From: an uncultured bacterium | Lineage (GTDB): Bacteria > Cyanobacteriota > Vampirovibrionia > Gastranaerophilales > Gastranaerophilaceae | DNA length: 11,417 nucleotides | Reading direction: 5' to 3' | NCBI GenBank assembly: GCA_900551675.1 | Contig: URXH01000066.1 | Location: forward strand, 1 to 11,417 | Part shown: piece after piece, positions 6,352 through 11,417 of the stretch | Position numbering within the stretch: the first letter of the stretch is position 1 | Layout: every line of letters begins with the position of its first letter | Notes under the pieces: model-generated | The model's database searches: none | The model's input: only the letters and a program-made list of their open reading frames with translations | What the model was told of the DNA's origin: nothing | Program-made: the position numbers and the translations under genes

Positions 6352-8244
6352 ATGAGCGATAAAAAAAACGAAATATTTCTGACAGTACACGGGCACTTTT
6401 ACCAGCCGCCAAGAGAAAATCCGTGGCTTGAAGCTATAGAACTTCAAGACAGTGCACTCCCTTTCCATGACTGGAATGAACGCATTAACAAAGAATGCTA
6501 TAACCCCAACTCCGTATCAAAAATAGTTGACAGCAGAAACAGAATTCTAGATGTTGTTAATAATTATGAACTTATGAGTTTCAATTTCGGTCCGACGCTT
6601 TTATCATGGATGGAACATTTTGCGCCATTAACTTATGAAAGAATTATAAAAGCCGATATTGAAAGTATTGCAGAGCACAACGGCCATGGAAATGCCATTG
6701 CACAGGTTTATAACCATATTATTATGCCTCTTGCAAACGAAAAAGATAAAGAAACTCAAATTAAATGGGGTATAAGAGATTTTGAATACCGCTTCGGCAG
6801 AAAACCTGAGGGCATGTGGCTTGCAGAAACAGCTGTAGATGATGACACTCTAAGACTTCTGGAAGCTAACGGAATCAAATTCACTATACTTTCACCTTAT
6901 CAAGCCGAAAAATTCAAAAAGAAAGGCGATAAAGAATGGACGGATGTAAGCTGGGGGAATATTGATCCTGCCCGTTCATATAAATACAATATTAAATCTG
7001 CTCCAGGGAAATCCATTGATTTATTCTTTTATGATGGTGCAATCTCCCGTTCTGTTGCATTTGATGAACTTCTTAAAGACGGAAACAAATTTATTAAACG
7101 TCTTAAAGAAGGAGTATCAGAATGCCGTGATTATCCTCAGCTCGTACATATAGCAACTGACGGAGAAAGCTACGGACATCATACAAAATTCGGCGATATG
7201 GCGCTTGCATACGTGCTTAAAATCAGGGCTAAAGATGAAGGTTTCACTATTACAAATTATGGTGAATATCTTGAAAAATACAGAAGCGACTGTGAAGTTG
7301 AAATAAAACAAGCTTCAAGCTGGAGCTGCTTCCACGGGGTCGGCCGCTGGAAAGAAGACTGCGGATGTTCTACAGGAGGACACCCCGGATGGAATCAGAA
7401 ATGGAGAAAACCATTACGAGATGCACTTGATTATTTAAGAGATGAACTTGTTGTTCTGTTTGAAACCGAAGGACAAAAATATTTTGACGATGTTTGGAAT
7501 GTCAGAAATAATTACATAAGCGTAATATTAGACAGAAACGAAATGAATGTAAAAAAATTCCAGCAGGAAAACTTTAAATCTGATTTATCTGATGATGAAA
7601 AAGTACACGCGATGGAATTACTGGAAATTCAACGTCAGGCTATGCTTATGTATACAAGCTGCGGCTGGTTCTTCTCGGAAATTTCAGGCATCGAGACAGT
7701 CCAGATTATGAAATACGCTGCCCGCGCGATGCAGCTGGCATCAAAATTTACGAATAAAAATCTGGAAGAAAAATTTCTGAATATACTTGCACAAGCAAAA
7801 AGCAACATTCCCGAACACGGAACCGGAAAAGACATTTTTGAACGTTTTGTAAAACCGTCAATTGTTACAACAAAACAAATAGCTAGTTTATGGGCTTTAT
7901 CTTCGCTTTATGAAGACTTTGAAGATGAAGAAAGTGTATACTGCTATACTGTCAGAAGACATGCTTATAAAAAAGTGCAGAAAGGCTTATCAACATTTGT
8001 AGTCGGACATATAGAGGTACAGTCAAAAATAACGCTTCAAAAATCGAATGTTATGTTTGCTCTGATGCAGTATGCAGGCGGGGATTTCCACTGTTCTATC
8101 AAAGAATACTCCGATGATACCGAGTTTAACAGAATTAAAACTGAACTTATAAAAACATTCCTCATGAATCCGCTTACAGAAATCATACGCGCTCTTGATG
8201 AATATTTTGGAAAAGAATACTTTACGCTTAAAGATATATATTGA
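6352..8244 (+). CDS. GH57-family glycoside hydrolase with DUF3536, N-terminal and catalytic part (frame breaks at the end)
   Basis: GH57 enzymes act on alpha-glucans (amylases, branching enzymes); the substrate of the DUF3536-bearing branch is not settled. These 630 residues open with HGHFYQPPRENPWLEA (conserved motif 1, H13 and H15), then NGHGNAIAQVYNHIIMPLA (motif 2) and MWLAETAVD (E159, the expected nucleophile). HIATDGESYGHH follows (D270, the expected acid/base), then TSWSC-like SSWSCFHGVGRW and DCGCSTGGHPGWNQKWR. From about 380 the sequence enters the helical DUF3536 part. It has no signal peptide, so it is probably cytoplasmic. GGAG at 6341-6344 supports the start. The frame ends in TGA at 8242, directly after an (AT)4 run, while the missing C-terminus of about 200 residues continues uninterrupted in the next frame to 8851. 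The catalytic motifs are intact, so a truncated but active product is possible. Confidence 0.9.
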   Translation: MSDKKNEIFLTVHGHFYQPPRENPWLEAIELQDSALPFHDWNERINKECYNPNSVSKIVDSRNRILDVVNNYELMSFNFGPTLLSWMEHFAPLTYERIIKADIESIAEHNGHGNAIAQVYNHIIMPLANEKDKETQIKWGIRDFEYRFGRKPEGMWLAETAVDDDTLRLLEANGIKFTILSPYQAEKFKKKGDKEWTDVSWGNIDPARSYKYNIKSAPGKSIDLFFYDGAISRSVAFDELLKDGNKFIKRLKEGVSECRDYPQLVHIATDGESYGHHTKFGDMALAYVLKIRAKDEGFTITNYGEYLEKYRSDCEVEIKQASSWSCFHGVGRWKEDCGCSTGGHPGWNQKWRKPLRDALDYLRDELVVLFETEGQKYFDDVWNVRNNYISVILDRNEMNVKKFQQENFKSDLSDDEKVHAMELLEIQRQAMLMYTSCGWFFSEISGIETVQIMKYAARAMQLASKFTNKNLEEKFLNILAQAKSNIPEHGTGKDIFERFVKPSIVTTKQIASLWALSSLYEDFEDEESVYCYTVRRHAYKKVQKGLSTFVVGHIEVQSKITLQKSNVMFALMQYAGGDFHCSIKEYSDDTEFNRIKTELIKTFLMNPLTEIIRALDEYFGKEYFTLKDIY

Positions 8245-8851
8245 AGAAAGAAGAAAAATACTCCAAATACTTCTTAAAGGAAAACTTGAAAGATTCTCTC
8301 AAACTTATCAGGAGATGTATGATGAAGGAAAAGGTTCAATCTATCACCTGCAGGGACTCGGGCTCAAAATCCCCGACGAATTCAAAATTTCTGCTGCCTA
8401 TGCATTGAGCCACAAATTCAATGATATAGTTATACATTCAGGCGGATTTGTTGATGATGATATTATTCAACAGGCTGTTGATATAAATTACGAGGCTAAA
8501 AAAATTGATATTCAGCTTGATAAATCCCCATCAAACAAAATTTTTGGTAAAAAAATTCTTCAGAATATTAACAGACTTGTCCACAGTTTTGAAATCCAAC
8601 AGGCTGATGTTGTTCTTGAAATTTTTGATAATATCAGAAAACTTGAACTCCAGATTGATATATCGGAAGCTCAAAACACTTATTTTTCAAAAATTTATCA
8701 CAGAATCGGCGACATTATTGACTCAGGCGAATTGAGCAATAAAAAGTCATCCGCTAAACGTTTTGTTGAAATGCTTCTTGATATCGGCGAAAATCTGAAT
8801 ATTAATACGGAATTTTACAGAAAAAAATTGGATAAAATCGTATTGCAATAA
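8195..8851 (+). CDS. C-terminal part of the GH57/DUF3536 protein in a shifted frame
   Basis: This frame opens with ATG 8195 inside the upstream gene, but that start has no ribosome binding site and its first 14 or so residues are the wrong frame of the GH57 gene. The meaningful part begins at about 8240 (IEERRKILQILLKGKLERFS), which reads on naturally from the FGKEYFTLKDIY that ends the upstream frame. Together they give about 830 residues, close to the length I expect for GH57-DUF3536 proteins. The region is all helical (LERFSQTYQEMYDEG, VDINYEAKKIDIQLD, QNTYFSKIYHRIGDI), as DUF3536 is. It contains no second lesion and ends in a normal stop 7 bases before the convergent YkgJ-type gene. So it is either a separate inactive remnant, a portion joined by frameshifting, or the product of a base-call error. 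Confidence 0.7.
   Translation: MMNILEKNTLRLKIYIEERRKILQILLKGKLERFSQTYQEMYDEGKGSIYHLQGLGLKIPDEFKISAAYALSHKFNDIVIHSGGFVDDDIIQQAVDINYEAKKIDIQLDKSPSNKIFGKKILQNINRLVHSFEIQQADVVLEIFDNIRKLELQIDISEAQNTYFSKIYHRIGDIIDSGELSNKKSSAKRFVEMLLDIGENLNINTEFYRKKLDKIVLQ
8234..8244 (+). other. Frame-break site: (AT)4 run followed by TGA
   Basis: The upstream frame reads AAA GAT ATA TAT TGA. Adding one AT unit to the ATATATAT run (8234-8241) would read GAT ATA TAT ATT GAA GAA and join both parts as KDIYIEERRK without a stop. This marks the likely position of a 2-base loss. A +1 slip would give KDIIEERRK. Confidence 0.75.
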
Positions 8852-8858
8852 TACCATT

Positions 8859-9440
8859 TTACCAGTTTTCCGAACCATATTTTTTGTAGGCTTCAATATT
8901 TTTCGTAATTTTATGCTCAACAGATGATATTCTTTTCAAAGTTTCTTCATCCTTTGTACGCATACGAAGAAGATTCAGTTCTAAAAGTTCTTCTTTTGAA
9001 CGCCTGATTTTCTGCTTGATTTCTTCTCTCTGCCAGAAAAGCCAGCCTTCAAAACCGCAGCCCGGCGGAACTATTGACCATGGGGAAGATGGACAGTGCC
9101 TGCATAAATCAAGACGGTTTTCGTATCTTGAACATAAATTATTATCCTGCAAATATTTACAGCCGTAAAAAGTTATTTCATCTTCTCTGTAATTACCGTC
9201 ATCAATAAGTCTGTTTATTATATTATCAACAACCTCTGCATCAACTTTTCTTGCAGCCTCTATTGACTCATAAGGAACAAAGAGGGACAAAAAATCTTTT
9301 GCCCCTTTATCGCCTTTTGCTGACATTTCCAATAATCCTTTATAAGGAATCGAAGTTGTTACAACACGACAGCACTTACCGCACATATTACACAGGTATT
9401 GTGGACGCTTGGCCAAATAATTTTCTTCATAGTTCCCCAT
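8859..9440 (-). CDS. YkgJ-type cysteine cluster protein
   Basis: With the ATG at 9440 the protein has 193 residues. Near the N-terminus it has C17-x2-C20-x2-CC (C23, C24), then C94 in YGCKYL, C103 in NLCSRY and C113-x2-C116-P (DLCRHCP), with C128 in PPGCGF. This is the layout of the YkgJ/UPF0153 family, thought to chelate zinc or iron-sulfur; the biochemical role is not established. A charged, probably coiled helix follows at about 136-185. An upstream TTG at 9464 adds eight residues (MHDSYNLD) but, like 9440, has no Shine-Dalgarno motif. I prefer 9440 because a TATAAT lies only 6 bases before it, which predicts a leaderless or nearly leaderless transcript. It converges on the GH57 fragment with 7 bases between stops and no terminator between them. 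Confidence 0.85.
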   Translation of the reverse strand: MGNYEENYLAKRPQYLCNMCGKCCRVVTTSIPYKGLLEMSAKGDKGAKDFLSLFVPYESIEAARKVDAEVVDNIINRLIDDGNYREDEITFYGCKYLQDNNLCSRYENRLDLCRHCPSSPWSIVPPGCGFEGWLFWQREEIKQKIRRSKEELLELNLLRMRTKDEETLKRISSVEHKITKNIEAYKKYGSENW

Positions 9441-9446
9441 ATCTAA

Positions 9447-9452
9447 ATTATA
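9447..9452 (-). promoter_or_regulatory. -10 box close to the start of the YkgJ-type gene
   Basis: A perfect TATAAT on the minus strand (9452-9447) places transcription start within a base or two of ATG 9440. No good -35 is visible 16-18 bases upstream (a T run lies there), so this is moderate evidence only. Confidence 0.4.
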
Positions 9453-9559
9453 GCTATCATGCAAAAAATAAAAAATAATGTAACATTTCTTAAAAAAAAG
9501 GCAATAAAATATTAAAAGAATACTTTATAAATATAAGTAAGTAGTAAAGGGTAGTTTTC

Positions 9560-10402
9560 ATGCAAAGTTCCGTAGGACAGCAAAATATACAGCAGGCTCA
9601 GGTAAAGCCGCAGGTACAAAATGTATCACAGCAAAACATTTCGCCACAGCCTCAGCAGGTTCAAAACATTCAGCCTCAGCCTGTTCAACAATACCAGACA
9701 GTACCGCTGCAGCAGCAAGGTCAAAATGTTCAGGTGCCGAACTATTCAGGCGTAAATATTCAAATATTTAATCCGTCAGTACAAACTCCCGGCGCTACTG
9801 CTCCGGTTTATAACGTTAATGCACCTAATTACGGAACAACACCTGCCTCGGGCTGTTATCCGCCAGGTTATTATACCAATAACTGGGGAAACGGTACAAA
9901 TAATTTATCTTCACAAAATACAAGTTCCACAAACACAACAGAAAATAAAACATCGGATAAAAAGACTGAAAAAAGAGAAATTGTTCAATTAACAGATGAT
10001 TATATAAGAAATCTCGAAAATTATCTAAACAGTCAGGACAAAGAAGTCCGTCTGATGGGCGCAAAAGAAGTTATTGCAAGACTTGAAGAAGATCATTCCA
10101 GAAAAGATGACAAAGCTTTAAATGCCTTGATTAACAAAATGCTTCAGGATCCGTCAACACCTGTCAGAATTTTAGCACTGAGTGCTCTTGATTCAAGAGT
10201 TGTATCAGGAGATGATTATACAGTCGGACTTTTAAAACAAATGCAAAATTCAACATCAGGATACGGTCAGGATGCAATGCAGGCAACAAATATTCTACTG
10301 AAAATGTCAGGCAAAAAAGTCGAAAAAGAATTTGAAGTAAAAGATAATAAAAAGACACAGACAACAACCACATCTTCAACAAAAAGTACAGAAACAAAAT
10401 AG
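9560..10402 (+). CDS. Gln/Pro-rich protein with HEAT-like helical repeats, function unknown
   Basis: The 280 residues split into a disordered N-terminal half and a helical C-terminal half. Residues 1-60 are built from Q, P, V and N (NIQQAQVKPQ, QQVQNIQPQP), and 60-130 are N/T/Y/G-rich. From 144 there are three HEAT-like units. The first holds LENYLNSQDKEVRLMGAKEV; the second LINKMLQDPSTPVRILALSA; the third TVGLLKQMQ..GQDAMQATNILLKM. The first two show the hallmark 'xVRxxAxxxL'. The tail (255-280) is K/T/S-rich. There is no signal peptide or membrane segment. Such an architecture usually means protein-protein scaffolding; no catalytic motif is seen. AAAGGG (9546-9551) sets the start, and the weak AT-rich region 9465-9559 shows no clear promoter. 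Its stop overlaps the ribosome site of the next gene, so the two are translated from one message. Confidence 0.78.
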   Translation: MQSSVGQQNIQQAQVKPQVQNVSQQNISPQPQQVQNIQPQPVQQYQTVPLQQQGQNVQVPNYSGVNIQIFNPSVQTPGATAPVYNVNAPNYGTTPASGCYPPGYYTNNWGNGTNNLSSQNTSSTNTTENKTSDKKTEKREIVQLTDDYIRNLENYLNSQDKEVRLMGAKEVIARLEEDHSRKDDKALNALINKMLQDPSTPVRILALSALDSRVVSGDDYTVGLLKQMQNSTSGYGQDAMQATNILLKMSGKKVEKEFEVKDNKKTQTTTTSSTKSTETK

Positions 10403-10409
10403 GTGAAAA

Positions 10410-10886
10410 ATGAGCATCAGCACAGCTTTAAAATCAGTAAAAAATAATATTCCTAAATATATATACAAAGGCGCCGGTGCTGCCGCCCTCGGCATCATAG
10501 GCTATGATGCGCATGTTCTGGGCAAGCTTCAATCAGATGTATATTCAAAGACCGGTGATGCTGATGCATGTATGGAAGCTTTCAGCAACTCTCAATATTT
10601 AACAAGCCCGAGTATAACAGCTTCCAAACTCAAAAAAGGCGTTTTTAACTGGGAAGTTGACAGCAATATCAGACACTTTTTTAACTCTGCAATCGGGTAT
10701 TTTAAAGGCTTCGGAACAATGCTTGTTGACAGTGTAATACCATTAGGTCTGGGGCTTGGGGCCCTTTTAGGCAAAGGCAAATGGGCAAAAGGTTCAGCTA
10801 TAGGTCTCGGTATTTTCGGCGTTGTAAAATTATTTAAAGACGTATTAGGCTTCGGTCATTATAACGATTTGAACAAAAAATATTAA
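10410..10886 (+). CDS. Small glycine-rich membrane-associated protein, function unknown
   Basis: I cannot assign this 158-residue protein to a named family. It has an amphipathic start and a Gly/Ala-rich hydrophobic stretch at 21-33 (GAGAAALGIIGYDA). A polar middle with DADACMEAFSN (50-60) follows, then an HFFNSAIGYFKGFG motif (89-102). Two more hydrophobic stretches lie at about 103-121 (PLGLGLGALL) and 126-142. Total charge is positive. It could be a two- or three-pass small membrane protein, or a glycine-zipper type. AGGTG, which begins within the stop codon of the HEAT-like gene (10401-10405), lies 4 bases before ATG 10410, so translation is likely coupled. Its TAA (10884-10886) overlaps the trmD stop by three bases on the opposite strand. 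Confidence 0.75.
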   Translation: MSISTALKSVKNNIPKYIYKGAGAAALGIIGYDAHVLGKLQSDVYSKTGDADACMEAFSNSQYLTSPSITASKLKKGVFNWEVDSNIRHFFNSAIGYFKGFGTMLVDSVIPLGLGLGALLGKGKWAKGSAIGLGIFGVVKLFKDVLGFGHYNDLNKKY

Positions 10887-11417
10887 TCTGTCTGTTTTGA
10901 TTTTTCCATATAAGCCTTGTATAAATCAGGACGTTTAGCTTTTGTTCGTTCAATGCTTTTTTGAAGTCTGAATTCATTAATATCTTTGTGATTCCCGTTC
11001 AAAAGAACTTCAGGAACTTTCAACCCTCTATATTCCCGCGGTTTTGTGTAATGCGGATATTCAATAAGCCCGTTTGCGAAACTGTCATCTTCGGCTGATT
11101 CGGTTTTTCCAAGCGTCCCTTCAAGTTTTCTGCTTACCGCATCTATAAGACACAATGCAGGAAGCTCTCCGCCTGTTAATACAAAATCTCCTATAGATAT
11201 TTCCACAGGTTTTATAATCTCTCTTATTCTTTCATCGAACCCTTCATAATGTCCGCAAAGCAAGATAATTTGATTATATTGAGCCAGCCCATTTACAATT
11301 TTATCCGTCAACGGTTTACCCTGCGGAGAAAGCATTACCGTTACGGAATTTTCTGAATGTTTAACACTTTCATACGCATCAACGTATGGCTGAACCATCA
11401 GAACCATTCCTGCTCCG
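10883..11417 (-). CDS. trmD: tRNA (guanine-37-N1)-methyltransferase, C-terminal part
   Basis: TrmD methylates G37 beside the anticodon of several tRNAs, using AdoMet bound in a trefoil knot, and prevents frameshifting. The window cuts the gene, so 177 complete codons are visible, starting GAGMVLMVQPY, and about 57 N-terminal residues lie beyond the edge. The knot and active-site signatures are present: LSPQGKPL, LLCGHYEGFDERI, SIGDFVLTGGELPA, VSRKLEGTLG and AEDDSFANG. The catalytic arginine and aspartate of E. coli (R154, D169) correspond to R93 and D108 counted from the Met at 11407, with the same 15-residue spacing. The C-terminal LLNGNHKDINEFRLQKSIERT is typical. The internal Met at 11407 is not the true start. 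trmD is usually essential and next to rimM, rpsP and rplS; those genes are not in the window. Confidence 0.95.
   Translation of the reverse strand, partial: GAGMVLMVQPYVDAYESVKHSENSVTVMLSPQGKPLTDKIVNGLAQYNQIILLCGHYEGFDERIREIIKPVEISIGDFVLTGGELPALCLIDAVSRKLEGTLGKTESAEDDSFANGLIEYPHYTKPREYRGLKVPEVLLNGNHKDINEFRLQKSIERTKAKRPDLYKAYMEKSKQTD

Noticed and set aside
8195..8239. ATG 8195 as an independent gene start
   Set aside because: It has no ribosome site, and its first codons are an off-frame reading of the GH57 coding sequence; only the part from about 8240 is meaningful.
9580..9720. CAG/CAA-rich tract considered as a tandem repeat or CRISPR-like array
   Set aside because: It is in frame and encodes a Gln/Pro-rich segment with no fixed unit length or spacers.
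1..11417. Defence island, mobile element, prophage or biosynthetic cluster
   Set aside because: No transposase, integrase, nuclease, toxin-antitoxin, helicase or assembly-line gene is visible; composition is uniform across the window.

Overview
The window is low-GC bacterial DNA, densely packed, with short intergenic gaps and mostly clear AGGAG-type ribosome binding sites. I think it is chromosomal DNA of a gut Gastranaerophilales-like bacterium (Vampirovibrionia/'Melainabacteria', the non-photosynthetic sister group of cyanobacteria). The reasons are the base composition, a GH57-DUF3536 protein of the kind common in cyanobacteria and relatives, and several short secreted or membrane proteins I cannot place in any widely named family. 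This assignment is inference. No rRNA, tRNA, CRISPR array, IS element, integrase or phage gene is visible, and no intergenic stretch exceeds 300 bases.

Layout. (1) 1-150, minus: 5' end of an exported or membrane-anchored protein, with its promoter. (2) 151-346: divergent control region with three phased TATATACT copies. (3) 347-1246, plus: sigma-70 family factor, closed by an intrinsic terminator. (4) 1376-3388, plus: small secreted protein, phosphopentomutase (deoB), then a 58-residue [4Fe-4S] ferredoxin with its own strong promoter. (5) 3403-3439: a 15-bp perfect hairpin flanked by A and T runs, serving as a terminator for both converging units. (6) 3490-5648, minus: PEP carboxykinase followed by a small anchored coiled-coil protein. 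(7) 5649-5822: divergent promoters. (8) 5823-8851, plus: secreted OB-like protein, then a GH57/DUF3536 protein whose reading frame breaks at an (AT)4 run, with the C-terminal part continuing in another frame. (9) 8859-9440, minus: YkgJ-type cysteine cluster protein, possibly leaderless. (10) 9560-10886, plus: Q/P-rich HEAT-like protein and a glycine-rich membrane protein. (11) 10883-11417, minus: trmD, cut by the window edge and overlapping its convergent neighbour by 4 bases.

Together the recognisable genes are central metabolism (PEP/oxaloacetate interconversion, pentose phosphate salvage, low-potential electron transfer, alpha-glucan-type glycosidase chemistry), tRNA modification and transcription initiation. 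I found no convincing defence, mobile or biosynthetic system. The most notable signals are the GH57-DUF3536 frame break in a dinucleotide repeat, the altered -10-reading residues of the sigma factor together with the phased repeats in front of it, and the paired unknown genes at 9560-10886.
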